Below are positions 10,916 to 19,756 of a DNA stretch of 58,823 nucleotides, one piece after another. The notes beneath the pieces were generated by a model. That model worked only from the letters and a program-made list of their open reading frames with translations, did not search any database and was not told where the DNA came from. Location of the stretch: the NCBI GenBank assembly GCA_021648485.1, contig JAKISS010000012.1, positions 1-58,823 on the forward strand, given 5' to 3'. The stretch's first letter is position 1; every line of letters begins with the position of its first letter. Source of the DNA: Gammaproteobacteria bacterium (GTDB taxonomy: Bacteria; Pseudomonadota; Gammaproteobacteria; SZUA-152). Both the position numbers and the translations under genes were made by a program.

Positions 10916-11347
10916 TTAACGTGTGCGCGGGCAAATCTCATCGTCCGAAAAGAAATAGGCAATTTCTTCAGCAGCCGTTTCCGGCGCATCAGAACCATGC
11001 ACCGCATTTTCATCAATGGAATCGGCAAAGTCAGCACGAATAGTTCCTGCATCAGCTTCTTTGGGATTGGTTGCCCCCATCACTTCACGGTTTTTCAAAA
11101 TAGCACCTTCGCCTTCCAGCACCTGCACCATCACCGGGCCGGAAATCATAAACGACACCAGATCGTTAAAAAATGGACGCTCTTTATGCACTGCGTAAAA
11201 TCCCTCGGCCTGTTCGCGGCCCAGGTGCAGCATTTTCGAAGCAATAATTTTCAGCCCGGCTTTTTCAAACCGTGCATAAATATCGCCAATATGATTTTTG
11301 GCAACTGCGTCAGGTTTGACGATGGAAAAGGTTCTTTCTATGGACAT
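10916..11347 (-). CDS. ndk: Nucleoside diphosphate kinase
   Basis: A 143-residue enzyme that transfers the gamma phosphate of ATP to other nucleoside diphosphates. It begins [13 protein letters not shown], the family N-terminus, with the phospho-histidine H117 in the active-site signature NAVHGSD. Length is standard. It is the first gene of the minus-strand string leading to der; a cytochrome-porin gene diverges from it. Confidence 0.97.
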   Translation of the reverse strand: MSIERTFSIVKPDAVAKNHIGDIYARFEKAGLKIIASKMLHLGREQAEGFYAVHKERPFFNDLVSFMISGPVMVQVLEGEGAILKNREVMGATNPKEADAGTIRADFADSIDENAVHGSDAPETAAEEIAYFFSDDEICPRTR

Positions 11348-11540
11348 GCTTGATTTACTCCACTATTTCTCAAAAATTAAGGCCCCGGACAGAGCCGGAG
11401 CGCGCAAGCCGCTGATTATACGCGAAATGCGCACGGAAACCCTACATTCACGCGATGCTGAACAAAAATTAAGTTAATTTAAACCTAAACCAGGGTTTCT
11501 CGACTACTCTCCGGATACCACTATTTACAGGGAGATAATA

Positions 11541-12815
11541 ATGAATATCGATTACCGCTTTTTCCTCAAAGGAATCACCCAGGGGTTAAGCTTGTTAGCA
11601 TTGGGTATACTGGCCGTACAAACCGCTCAGGCCAACCCCGCCTTCGCCCGTCAATACAGCATGAGCTGCATTGCCTGTCACTCAGCCTTTCCGAAACTCA
11701 ACAGCTTTGGCGAACAATTTCTGGCAGACAACATCCGCCTGCCCAACTGGCGCGAGCAAATCGGCATAGATACCGGCGATGAACGATTGGTACTACCCAA
11801 ATTCCCACAATTGGCGTTTCGCGCCCAGGCCTACGTGCAAGTCCGCGAATCTGAAGCACAAGACTCCAGCGGAGCCACTACTGCCGACCCTGCCTCCGAT
11901 TTTCAAGCACCGTACCTTATCAAACTACTGGCAGGCTCACCTTTATCGGAGCACATCAGCTACTATTTCTACGCAATCTTCGCCGAAAAAGGGGGTAATG
12001 GCGAAACTATTGTAGAAGATGCCTGGATTACCCATGACAATTTATTCGGTAGTGGCATAGGTATGATGCTGGGACAGTTCCAAGTCTCCGACCTGATGTT
12101 CCCGCGTGAAATACGGCTCACCGTGCAGGATTACATCCCCTACCGCATGGCAGGCATCACCTACGAACGTGGCATCAGCTTTGACACCGATGTCGGCCCC
12201 TTGTCACTGGCACTGGGTATCGTCAACGGCAATGGCATCGAAGCCAATGCCAAAATCAACAGCCCCGGATTTGGTCGCCCGGATCGAGCCTTCGACAATG
12301 ACAGCGCAAAAAGTGTGTTTGGCCGCATTGGCGGCGATCTGGGCCCGGTGAGCATGGGCCTGTTTGGCCTTGACGGTGAGCAACGGGACGTAACCGATAC
12401 ACGCGACACCAACAAACAAATTCTCGGTGTGGATTTTTCCGGCAATCACAACGAGCAGATTTTCTGGTTTGTACAACTGCTGCAAAACCGCTGGGATGAT
12501 TTTCTGGTACAGGGACAAACCGCAGAATGGAACGGCGGTTTCGCAGGCGTAGACTACATTCATAACGACCGCTGGGCCTACTCCCTGTTATACAGCTATG
12601 CTGATGCCAACGACTTGGCCAATAGTGGCACCGTTTACGAAGGCATTGACCTCAATACCTTTACTGCCACCGCATCGTACTATTTCATGCGCAATGTCAA
12701 AGGTGTAATCGAAGTTAATATAGATCTGCAAGACAAAGACAATAACCCCAACGACGGTATCGGCCACGACACCAAAGAGGGATATTTCTTACTGGGGTTT
12801 GATACGGCATTTTGA
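11541..12815 (+). CDS. Monohaem cytochrome c fused to an outer-membrane beta-barrel (Cyc2-like)
   Basis: A 424-residue protein. The signal peptide probably ends at AQA (residue 31). Immediately after comes NPAFARQYSMSCIACHSAFP, a single CxxCH haem site (C43, C46, H47), then PKLNSFGEQF. Residues from about 75 on show alternating hydrophobic/polar strands with aromatic edges, for example FRAQAYVQV, ISYYFYAIF, AYSLLYSYAD and TATASYYFM, and the chain ends in phenylalanine (GYFLLGFDTAF), the usual C-terminal signal for BamA insertion. This is the layout of Cyc2, the porin-cytochrome fusion of iron oxidisers, in which the haem sits in or by the barrel. Assignment to Cyc2 proper is an inference from layout and the FAR-CxxCH-LN-FG pattern; other cytochrome-barrel proteins share it. 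The RBS GGGAGA is well placed. Confidence 0.75.
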   Translation: MNIDYRFFLKGITQGLSLLALGILAVQTAQANPAFARQYSMSCIACHSAFPKLNSFGEQFLADNIRLPNWREQIGIDTGDERLVLPKFPQLAFRAQAYVQVRESEAQDSSGATTADPASDFQAPYLIKLLAGSPLSEHISYYFYAIFAEKGGNGETIVEDAWITHDNLFGSGIGMMLGQFQVSDLMFPREIRLTVQDYIPYRMAGITYERGISFDTDVGPLSLALGIVNGNGIEANAKINSPGFGRPDRAFDNDSAKSVFGRIGGDLGPVSMGLFGLDGEQRDVTDTRDTNKQILGVDFSGNHNEQIFWFVQLLQNRWDDFLVQGQTAEWNGGFAGVDYIHNDRWAYSLLYSYADANDLANSGTVYEGIDLNTFTATASYYFMRNVKGVIEVNIDLQDKDNNPNDGIGHDTKEGYFLLGFDTAF

Positions 12816-13053
12816 AAACGGGCTGAAATTCCCCCGTGATTCCAGGTGTTAGAATGACAGGGGTGGTTTTGTCTGCTCAGAAAGGGGGAATTGACCACCG
12901 TGCGCTGTATGAAACCACCAAAGTTAAACGGTGAAAACCTTTTCCTCTGGGAGCAACAACCCAACTAGAGACCACCGAAACAGCCTAGCAATAAGGCATA
13001 ATCAACAAAAAAATGTTGTAAATAGCTTAATGCCAAGTATTATAAACAGTATT

Positions 13054-14247
13054 ATGCTCCATTATTTCAAATTCAAAAACTTTTTTTCCATTGCGGAAGA
13101 GGCTGAAGTCTCATTCCGTGTTGGCCAGAAAACCCCCCAAACAGATTTAATCTGTTCGGGCGCTGAGGGCGCACACCTGTCCAAACTCATAGCTATCATT
13201 GGCGCAAACGGCTCAGGTAAAACCAATGTGCTAAAGCCTTTGGCCTTTTTGCGCTGGTTTATCTGTGACTCATTTAGCAGCAAAAAACCTGACGATGACA
13301 TTCCCGTTGAGCCTCATTTTTTCCTGGATGAAAACAACAGCGAATTTGAAATGGTTTTTGAAATTGAAGGCCAACTATATCGGTACAACCTGATAGTAAA
13401 CCGGCGCAAAGTAGTCCATGAGGCGCTGTTCCTAAAAACAAGCAAGTTTTTTAGTTACTTGTTTCGTCGGGATTGGGATGAAACAAAAGATAAATATCTC
13501 ATTCGCCAGCAGAAGTTTGGTTTTGCTGTCAAGGAGGCGGAAAAAGTAAGGCCTAACGCCTCTCTGATTTCTACTGCGGCGCAGTACAATGTTTCTTGCG
13601 TTTTGAGCTTGGTTAAGTTTTTTAATCGCTTCCACAGCAATGTTGATTATGGCGGCAGAGATCATTTTGAAGTGGAAGACCTGCTGAAGGCAACCGAATT
13701 TTTCCATGAATGGCCGGACATCAAACAACGAATGGCAAACATTATGTGTCGTTTGGATCTAGGCTTGTCTGACGTGGCCATCGAAAAACACGAAATTACC
13801 GATAAAACAGGTGATACCAGAGAGCTACCCATTCCTTATGGCATACATCGCAAAGCTGACAAAGAGGTGAGACTTCCTCTCTGGCAGGAATCAAACGGCA
13901 CACAACGGGCATATGTGCTACTGCTGAAGATGTTGCCAGCACTTGCGGACGGAGGTGTCGTGATTATTGATGAAATGGAAGCAGACATGCATCCAGAAAT
14001 GCTCACAACACTGCTGGAAATGTTTATGGATCCAGATATAAATCCGCATAACGCGCAGATCATCTTTACGTGTCATGTCCATGAAGTATTGAATATTCTG
14101 GATAAAACACAAATTTTACTCGTCGAGAAAAATAAAGACGGCATAAGTGACGTGTGGCGTTTAGATGAAATACAAGGCGTTCGTCGTGACGATAATCTTT
14201 ATGCCAAATACCGTGCTGGTGCCTACGGCGCAGTACCAAATTTTTAG
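13054..14247 (+). CDS. AAA15/AAA21-type ATPase (OLD/RloA-like, candidate defence)
   Basis: A 397-residue SMC/ABC-like ATPase. The N-terminus MLHYFKFKNFFSI is typical of AAA15 proteins. Walker A is GANGSGKT at residues 50-57. Walker B is VVIIDEMEADMHP with D306-E307, followed by the ABC H-loop-like segment IIFTCH. An ABC-signature-like region precedes Walker B (QESNGTQRAYVLLLKMLPALADGG). The frame is open from 12931, but the family-like start is at 13054; a start at 13030 is also possible and no clear RBS distinguishes them. The gene lies 42 bp before a RloB/TOPRIM-like partner, the usual two-gene layout of several abortive-infection systems. The two differ in base use from the GC-richer core genes. 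Confidence 0.75.
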   Translation: MLHYFKFKNFFSIAEEAEVSFRVGQKTPQTDLICSGAEGAHLSKLIAIIGANGSGKTNVLKPLAFLRWFICDSFSSKKPDDDIPVEPHFFLDENNSEFEMVFEIEGQLYRYNLIVNRRKVVHEALFLKTSKFFSYLFRRDWDETKDKYLIRQQKFGFAVKEAEKVRPNASLISTAAQYNVSCVLSLVKFFNRFHSNVDYGGRDHFEVEDLLKATEFFHEWPDIKQRMANIMCRLDLGLSDVAIEKHEITDKTGDTRELPIPYGIHRKADKEVRLPLWQESNGTQRAYVLLLKMLPALADGGVVIIDEMEADMHPEMLTTLLEMFMDPDINPHNAQIIFTCHVHEVLNILDKTQILLVEKNKDGISDVWRLDEIQGVRRDDNLYAKYRAGAYGAVPNF

Positions 14248-14289
14248 CCTCTGCGGCATCAGCATATGAGCCGCAGAGTTTGAAAGCCA

Positions 14290-14772
14290 ATGCTCACTAC
14301 CATATTGCTGGTGGGAGAAGGTAAAACAGAGGTGGCATTTCTCTCGCATTTGAAGTCGCTTTACATTCAGCGGAACTGTGGAATCAAACTGACGATTAAA
14401 AATGCTCGCGGCAAGGGGCCGGAGTACATCGTCGATTTTTCCGTTCGACAGCGTCATAACGCAGCTTATGATCGTGTGGCAGTATTGCTGGATACCGATC
14501 TCGCGTGGCCTGATGCCACCAGAAAAAAAGCCAGGAAAAACAAGCTGACTTTACTGGGCTCAACGCCTTGTATAGAGGGTTTTCTGTTAGACATATTGGC
14601 GCAATATGTACCGCCAGAAACCCCAGCATGTAAGCAGCGCTGTACCGGTGTTATTACCGGGTCACTACTGGAACCGGAAAGTTTTCAAGCGCAATTTACG
14701 CAAGAGTTGCTAGAGGCTCGACGTGATGGCATGGCGATACTTGATGAACTTCTGAAGTGTTTCGAGAAATAG
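14290..14772 (+). CDS. RloB/TOPRIM-like partner of the AAA ATPase
   Basis: A 160-residue protein. The N-terminus TILLVGEGKTEVAFLSHL matches the glutamate motif of TOPRIM-like nucleases (E10), followed by AVLLDTDLAW with the paired aspartates D68 and D70. STPCIEGFLLDIL resembles the S-x-P-C-x-E-x-W-LL motif of RloB. Such proteins (RloB, DUF4276 and DUF4435 groups) are repeatedly found next to AAA15 ATPases, as in the PARIS and Abi-type systems, where the partner acts as the toxic nuclease. Which subgroup applies here cannot be decided by eye. It is probably cotranscribed with the upstream ATPase. Confidence 0.6.
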   Translation: MLTTILLVGEGKTEVAFLSHLKSLYIQRNCGIKLTIKNARGKGPEYIVDFSVRQRHNAAYDRVAVLLDTDLAWPDATRKKARKNKLTLLGSTPCIEGFLLDILAQYVPPETPACKQRCTGVITGSLLEPESFQAQFTQELLEARRDGMAILDELLKCFEK

Positions 14773-14876
14773 CAAATAACCTGAATGAAGCACAGGGAAG
14801 TTCCAAGTGAACACGCAATCATGTGGCATAGCCATCAGGCTAAGCAAGCTTATTAATTATTTATAATAAAGTTCAT

Positions 14877-14907
14877 GGTGGAACCGCTGCGCTTGTTCCA
14901 CCCTACG
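14877..14907 (-). repeat. CGTAGGGTG-family palindrome
   Basis: Read on the minus strand it is CGTAGGGTGGAAC, AAGCGCAGCG, then GTTCCACC, a hairpin with the same head as copies at 2700 and 36227. It lies in the gap after the AAA/RloB-like pair. Confidence 0.6.
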
Positions 14908-14936
14908 ATTTTACTCTGTGCCTCCTGTATTGAGTC

Positions 14937-15243
14937 ATGCGGAACAAAAAAATCTACCTAATTACTACCATTCCTAAGTTAGCCTTAGCAGTTTTTCCGG
15001 CATTGGTGGCGTACGAAGTGAACCGTGACGAACGTTACATCAGAATCGGACTATTACTCAATAGCTTGCTCGAACTTTGGGCTGAGTAGTTACTGCGGAT
15101 AAATATTTTTTGACAGGTGCTGGCGCAGAGCTGATTCCTGTGCGTGAAGTGGATAGCCGCTCGATGCGATATTGTCCCGGGCCGGTGTTCCCTCGGGTGA
15201 CAGAGACATTTACAGACGTGATTTATGAAGAAACCGGCAAAAG
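14937..15243 (+). pseudogene. Possible decayed gene between the defence pair and the cytochrome
   Basis: The 619-bp gap before the cytochrome holds no intact recognisable gene. A 50-codon frame runs from ATG 14937 to TAG 15089 and reads as a hydrophobic segment (KLALAVFPALVAYEV) followed by RDERYIRIGLLLNSLLEL. A second frame from about 15086 to 15243 reads GAELIPVREVDSRSMRYC and ends FTDVIYEETGKR. The two frames may be pieces of one frameshifted gene, but no family is recognised. The segment 15027-15083 is repeated at 23206. Confidence 0.3.
15027..15083 (+). repeat. Direct repeat, left copy
   Basis: About 55 bp beginning GACGAACGTTACATCAGAAT and ending near CTCGAACTTTG, present again at 23206-23263 in the same orientation with only about three mismatches. 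The two copies bracket the cytochrome-NQR-CBS-transposase block. Confidence 0.85.
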
Positions 15244-15391
15244 GTAAAACTTTCTGATTGGCATAACAGTGATATGAGGGTATATATAATGTAAGTAGAG
15301 CCAAGTAACTACACAGGAAAGATAAAGTTTGAATTGTTACAGGCTTACTGAGGATCCGCATTGAATTTACACAAAAAAGGGGAAAATAGTC

Positions 15392-15670
15392 ATGAAAAAG
15401 ACATTATTTCTGCCAGTGGGTATTGCACTGATAATGGCATTTCCACTGCCTGCGTTTTCTAATGATGTGACCTCAGGAAAAACGAAAGCGCAAGGCTGTG
15501 TGGGTTGTCATAATGCAGCTATTAATAGTCTTGGTGGTAAGGGTGAAGCGTATCTTGTTACGCAAATGAAAGCGATCCGTGCGGGTGAAAGAGCGCATCC
15601 GCCTGTTATGTCTGGTTTAAGTGATAAAGATATCGATGCGATTGCAAATTACCTGAATGGTGTGCAATAA
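15392..15670 (+). CDS. Small periplasmic class I cytochrome c
   Basis: A 92-residue secreted cytochrome. A signal peptide of about 23 residues ends at AFS. The haem site is CVGCH (C36, C39, H40) and the likely distal ligand is M73 in HPPVMSGLSD. The C-terminal helix DKDIDAIANYLNGVQ is typical of cytochromes c553/c5-like carriers. An AGGGGAAAA sequence lies upstream of the ATG. It precedes nqrA by 70 bp on the same strand, so it may be cotranscribed with or near the NQR operon, but NQR itself does not use cytochrome c. Confidence 0.9.
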   Translation: MKKTLFLPVGIALIMAFPLPAFSNDVTSGKTKAQGCVGCHNAAINSLGGKGEAYLVTQMKAIRAGERAHPPVMSGLSDKDIDAIANYLNGVQ

Positions 15671-15710
15671 CCGGGTAAGGATGCTAAGTTTCTTTTGTTG
15701 CTACACTTTG

Positions 15711-15724
15711 TTATGCATGCATAA
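15711..15724. promoter_or_regulatory. Perfect 14-bp palindrome upstream of nqrA
   Basis: TTATGCATGCATAA lies 16 bases before the GTG start of nqrA. It could be an operator or part of a promoter. No regulator is assigned; the assignment rests on symmetry and position alone. Confidence 0.35.
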
Positions 15725-15740
15725 TTGGTAGATTTTCACG

Positions 15741-17051
15741 GTGCGAATCGTAATAAAAAAAGGCTTGGATGTTTCTCTTTCGGGAGAACCGGAACAGTCA
15801 ATTTATCCTGCTCAGAATGTTACGGCGGTAGCGTTGTTGGGTGCGGACTTTGTTGGGCTTAAACCCAAAATATTGGTGAGTCCGGGGGCTTGCGTAAGCC
15901 TCGGGCAGCCCCTGTTCCACGATAAACAAGATCCACTTGTTCAATATACGACACCCGGCAGCGGCACAGTTGTCGCCGTTAATCGTGGCGCGCGCCGGGT
16001 TTTACAGTCAGTCGTTATTGCGTTAGATGAAGATGCAGGGTCAGTAAAGCGTTTTCCGACATTCCATGGCGAGGAGCTGATTGGGCTAAGCGAGAGTACG
16101 ATAAGGGAGGTGTTGCTAGCCTCCGGTTTATGGACAGCCTTACGAGCACGGCCCTATAACCGGGTTCCACATTCAAGTTCACAGCCACATGCGCTCTTTG
16201 TTACGGCCATTGACACGCAGCCTCTTGCAGCAAATCCCCAAGTTATTATTGACTGTTACCGTAAGGAATTTCGTTATGGACTTCGTATTCTCGCCCGGTT
16301 AACAACGGGGCCGGTATATCTTTGCACAGGGGTGGATGGGCAAATGAGTGATCTCATGATTGACCATTTGCAACCAGTAGTGTTTTCAGGGCCGCATCCA
16401 GCGGGATTACCGGGTACGCACATTAACCATTTGTTTCCCGTAAGTGCAGAGCGATCCGTATGGCATATTGGCTATCAGGATGTAATCGCCATCGGGAAGT
16501 TGTTTACGAATGGGCAAATTTGGACTGAGCGCGTTGTCGCAGTGGGTGGTGCTTCGGTGACCCGGCCCCGGTTATTGAAAACACGTTTGGGTGCGAGTAT
16601 TGATGATTTGGTACGTGGCGAGATTGCCGGGCATATTCCCAGCCGAATCATTTCCGGTTCGGTGCTTGATGGGCACACTGCCGCAGGGGCTCAGGCATAT
16701 CTTGGGCGTTATCATCAGCAGGTATCAGTGCTCCGCGAAAACGAGAAAAAACGTCGGTTGTTTGGTTGGTTGCGAATGCCGGGTGGGAAGGAATTTTTTA
16801 CGACCGCGTTGCATGGTAGGCCGACAGCAATGGTGCCTGTGGGTGATTTTGAACGTGTAATGCCGCTGGATATTCTGCCAGCACCCCTGCTGCGCGCATT
16901 GCTGGTGAGAGACACGGATATGGCGCAGGCTCTGGGTTGCTTGGGTCTGGCTGAGGAGGATCTGGCTCTGTGCTCGTACGTCTGTCCGGCCAAATATGAT
17001 TATGGCTCAGTGTTACGCATCAATCTTGATCAAATTGAGAGAGAAGGATAA
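15741..17051 (+). CDS. nqrA: Na+-translocating NADH:quinone reductase subunit A
   Basis: A 436-residue peripheral subunit of Na+-NQR, involved in quinone binding. It begins MRIVIKKGLDVSLSGEPEQ, the NqrA N-terminus, and contains GSGTVVAVNRGARRVLQSVVI and TTALHGRPTAMVPVGDFERVMPLDI, which are conserved in the family. CSYVCPAKYDYG near the C-terminus matches the E-x-C-P-x-K/R-like end region. The start is GTG at 15741, with no clear Shine-Dalgarno. The stop overlaps the nqrB start by one base. Confidence 0.95.
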   Translation: MRIVIKKGLDVSLSGEPEQSIYPAQNVTAVALLGADFVGLKPKILVSPGACVSLGQPLFHDKQDPLVQYTTPGSGTVVAVNRGARRVLQSVVIALDEDAGSVKRFPTFHGEELIGLSESTIREVLLASGLWTALRARPYNRVPHSSSQPHALFVTAIDTQPLAANPQVIIDCYRKEFRYGLRILARLTTGPVYLCTGVDGQMSDLMIDHLQPVVFSGPHPAGLPGTHINHLFPVSAERSVWHIGYQDVIAIGKLFTNGQIWTERVVAVGGASVTRPRLLKTRLGASIDDLVRGEIAGHIPSRIISGSVLDGHTAAGAQAYLGRYHQQVSVLRENEKKRRLFGWLRMPGGKEFFTTALHGRPTAMVPVGDFERVMPLDILPAPLLRALLVRDTDMAQALGCLGLAEEDLALCSYVCPAKYDYGSVLRINLDQIEREG

Positions 17052-18283
17052 TGGGGCCGCAGCAGAGGTTTGACAGGTTGAGAGAAAAGTTTACCGCGCG
17101 CGGCGAGCATTCAATCAGTCGCGCGCTATTCACACTCTTTGACCGGTTTATCTATTCAACAACAGCGAGTACCCACACAGGGCCTCACATACGAGATTCG
17201 GCCAATATACAGCGGCTGATGAACTATTTTGTCCTCGCTACCCTGCCGTGCTGGATTATCGGCATGTGGAATCTGGGGCATCAGACTAATCTTGCCATGG
17301 CGCAATTGGAATTGAATGTCGCCAGCGGGTGGCGTGGTTGGTTGCTCGATTACTTGGGTATTGGGTTTGATGCACAAAATATACTGGCGTGTTTTTGGCA
17401 CGGGTTACTTTATTTTTTACCGATCTTTTTCGTCGCACTATTCGTTGCGGCGGTGTGGGAAGCTGTCTTTGCCACTTTACGCCGCAAACCTGTCGATGAA
17501 GGTCTATTGGCCATCGTTTGGTTGTATGTATTACTGCTTCCCGCTACTACACCCCTCTATCAGGTTGTGCTGGGAATAACCTTCGGTTTGGTGGTGGGCA
17601 AGGCGATTTATGGTGGCACGGGGCGTTATCTGGTGAATCCCGCCCTGCTGGCGCTGGCGTTTCATATGTTTGCTTACCCCGCGCTGGTTTTTGGTGAAGG
17701 CGCGTGGGTACCCGTGCCGGGCTATGACCTGCCGACTGCCCTTGAATTGGCTATCAAGCAAGGAGGGGTCGTTGCTCTGGAGTCTGCCAATTATAGTTGG
17801 GAGCAGTTATTTTTTGGTAGTCAACCGGGGCCCATGGGTGTCACTTCTGTTTTCGGTGTGTTGATCGGCGCTTTAATCTTGCTGGTTTTGGGTGTGGCCT
17901 CTTGGCGTATCATGCTGGGTGGCGTGATAGGCATGGTCGCTGCCGTGTTAATCTTCAATGGCCTGGGGTCTGCAGGAAATCCCATTAATGCCATCCCTTG
18001 GTACTGGCATATGGTATTGGGTGGGTTTGTATTTGGTCTTGTTTTTCTTGCCACAGATCCTGTGCCAGCTGCGACAACCAATGTCGGACGCTGGATTTTT
18101 GGTATTACTGTGGGTTTGTTAACCGTGGTGATGCGCGTCACCAATCCCTCGCATTTTGAAGGAGTGGTATTTGCGATTCTGCTTGCCAGCATGTTTGCAC
18201 CACTGATGGACTTTGTGGTGATTGAATTGCACATTCGCAAACGACGCAAGCGTCAACGTCGCCTGGCTGGGAATAGCCGATGA
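17051..18283 (+). CDS. nqrB: Na+-translocating NADH:quinone reductase subunit B
   Basis: A 410-residue membrane subunit of NQR that carries riboflavin and covalent FMN. Hydrophobic helices run from about residue 56 to the end, with family segments ATLPCWIIGMWNLG, LGITFGLVVGKAIYGGTGRY, NPALLALAFHMFAYPA and TDPVPAATTNVGRWIFG. The covalent-flavin site normally reads D-G-x-S-G-A-T-A-L; here the aligned stretch is PGYDLPTAL (residues 223-231), so Thr229 stays but the SGA context does not. The gene overlaps nqrA by one base and nqrC by four. Confidence 0.94.
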   Translation: MGPQQRFDRLREKFTARGEHSISRALFTLFDRFIYSTTASTHTGPHIRDSANIQRLMNYFVLATLPCWIIGMWNLGHQTNLAMAQLELNVASGWRGWLLDYLGIGFDAQNILACFWHGLLYFLPIFFVALFVAAVWEAVFATLRRKPVDEGLLAIVWLYVLLLPATTPLYQVVLGITFGLVVGKAIYGGTGRYLVNPALLALAFHMFAYPALVFGEGAWVPVPGYDLPTALELAIKQGGVVALESANYSWEQLFFGSQPGPMGVTSVFGVLIGALILLVLGVASWRIMLGGVIGMVAAVLIFNGLGSAGNPINAIPWYWHMVLGGFVFGLVFLATDPVPAATTNVGRWIFGITVGLLTVVMRVTNPSHFEGVVFAILLASMFAPLMDFVVIELHIRKRRKRQRRLAGNSR

Positions 18284-19083
18284 GCAATGATAGTCCTCTA
18301 AAAGCGATTCTTGTGGTATTCATCGTCGCCCTGGTCTGTTCAATCATGGTTTCGGTTGCAGCAGTCAGTCTTAGACCGTATCAGCTCGCGCATCAGATTT
18401 TTAACCGGGCTGAGCATATCGTGAAACTCGCAGACCTCATGCCCGCAAATACAGATACGCTATCCAAAAAAGACCTGATGGATATTTTTCTGCAATTGGA
18501 CGCGCGCGTTATTGATATTGATACAGGAAGGTTCGAAAAAAACCTGAACCCGTTGACCTTTGATCAGCGTAAAGCCGCCGCTAGCCTCGGGCATTATGTC
18601 ACCATTCCGGCTGAATACGATGTGGCGCACCTGGGGCGTCGTTCACAGTTCGCTACCATCTATTTGGTATGGGATGGAGAGCAGATCAAACGCATTATTT
18701 TTCCGATACACGGGCAGGGTATGTGGTCAACTATCTATGGTTATATTGCATTGCAAGCGGATCTGAATACGATAGCGGCTGTAACATTTTACGAGCAGGG
18801 CGAGACCCCAGGCCTTGGTACCCAAATCCAGCTTCCCGGCTGGCAATCGAAGTGGCAGGGGCGGCAGCTGTGGGATGGAACAGGTGAATTACGCTTTCGC
18901 ATCGCAACAGAACGTGTGGTACCAGAGTCCATGGCCGCACGTTATGAAGTCGATGGACTTTCCGGTGCGACGGTGACCGCCAGTGGCGTAACCAACCTCA
19001 TGCATTATTGGTTTGGAGAACATGGCTTTCAACCTTTTCTCAGGTACCTGAGTGAGACACCACCCATAAGAGCCAACAACTGA
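18280..19083 (+). CDS. nqrC: Na+-translocating NADH:quinone reductase subunit C
   Basis: A 267-residue subunit with one N-terminal membrane helix (residues 8-30) and a periplasmic domain that carries covalent FMN. The flavinylation motif DGLSGATVT is intact (D225, S228, T231). Conserved segments HGQGMWSTIYGYIAL and YEQGETPGLGTQI are present. The flavin is normally attached by ApbE, which is not encoded in this window. Start ATGA overlaps the nqrB stop. Confidence 0.95.
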   Translation: MSNDSPLKAILVVFIVALVCSIMVSVAAVSLRPYQLAHQIFNRAEHIVKLADLMPANTDTLSKKDLMDIFLQLDARVIDIDTGRFEKNLNPLTFDQRKAAASLGHYVTIPAEYDVAHLGRRSQFATIYLVWDGEQIKRIIFPIHGQGMWSTIYGYIALQADLNTIAAVTFYEQGETPGLGTQIQLPGWQSKWQGRQLWDGTGELRFRIATERVVPESMAARYEVDGLSGATVTASGVTNLMHYWFGEHGFQPFLRYLSETPPIRANN

Positions 19084-19095
19084 AGGCAAAAGACC

Positions 19096-19752
19096 ATGAC
19101 AATGCGTGACGTACTGTTTGACCCATTGGTGAACAAGAATCCCATAACATTCCAGGTGCTGGGAATATGTTCGGCTCTGGCTATTACCAATTCGTTACTA
19201 TCTGCACTCGTCATGGGGCTTTCGGTTACGGCGGTGCTGGCCTTTTCAAATATGTCAATCAGCCTGATTCGCCACCATCTTCCCAGCAGCGTGCGGCTTA
19301 TCGTACAGATTACTATTATCGCCTCAGCCGTTATTATTGTTGACGAACTGCTCAAGGCATTTTTACCGGAAACGGCACGTATTCTTTCTGTTTATGTTGG
19401 ACTGATCGTGACTAACTGTATCGTGCTTGGGCGTGCGGAAACATTCGCTATGCAAAACCCGGTGGGGGTCAGTGTGTTGGATGGCATTGGTAACGGACTG
19501 GGTTTCAGCATGATTTTAATCATTGTTGCGACAATTCGGGAATTGTTTGGCAGTGGTTCGTTAATGGGTGTTTCCATTTTGCCGTTGGTGGCAGATAACG
19601 GATGGTATGTCCCCAATGAAATGCTGCTACTTCCCCCCAGCGCATTCTTTATCATCGGTTTTCTGATCTGGATTATTCGCAGCTGGAAAACGGAACAGAT
19701 CGAACAGATAGATTCTTTACCTATTCCTAACCGCACAACTGAGGCGGAGTAA
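19096..19752 (+). CDS. nqrD: Na+-translocating NADH:quinone reductase subunit D
   Basis: A 218-residue integral membrane subunit with about six helices. It begins [27 protein letters not shown], the NqrD signature, and holds [17 protein letters not shown], the helix whose cysteine helps bind the intramembrane iron site with NqrE. It lies between nqrC and nqrE with short gaps. Confidence 0.95.
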   Translation: MTMRDVLFDPLVNKNPITFQVLGICSALAITNSLLSALVMGLSVTAVLAFSNMSISLIRHHLPSSVRLIVQITIIASAVIIVDELLKAFLPETARILSVYVGLIVTNCIVLGRAETFAMQNPVGVSVLDGIGNGLGFSMILIIVATIRELFGSGSLMGVSILPLVADNGWYVPNEMLLLPPSAFFIIGFLIWIIRSWKTEQIEQIDSLPIPNRTTEAE

Positions 19753-19756
19753 AATA

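Noticed and set aside
12827-12892. AATTCCCCC/GGGGGAATT inverted pair after the cytochrome-barrel gene as a terminator
   Set aside because: The arms are short and separated by about 48 bases, with no T-run; chance pairing is likely.
15035-15361. 108-codon minus-strand frame upstream of the cytochrome
   Set aside because: Composition is Cys/His/Ser-rich and unlike a protein, and it lies opposite the direct repeat and possible gene remnant.
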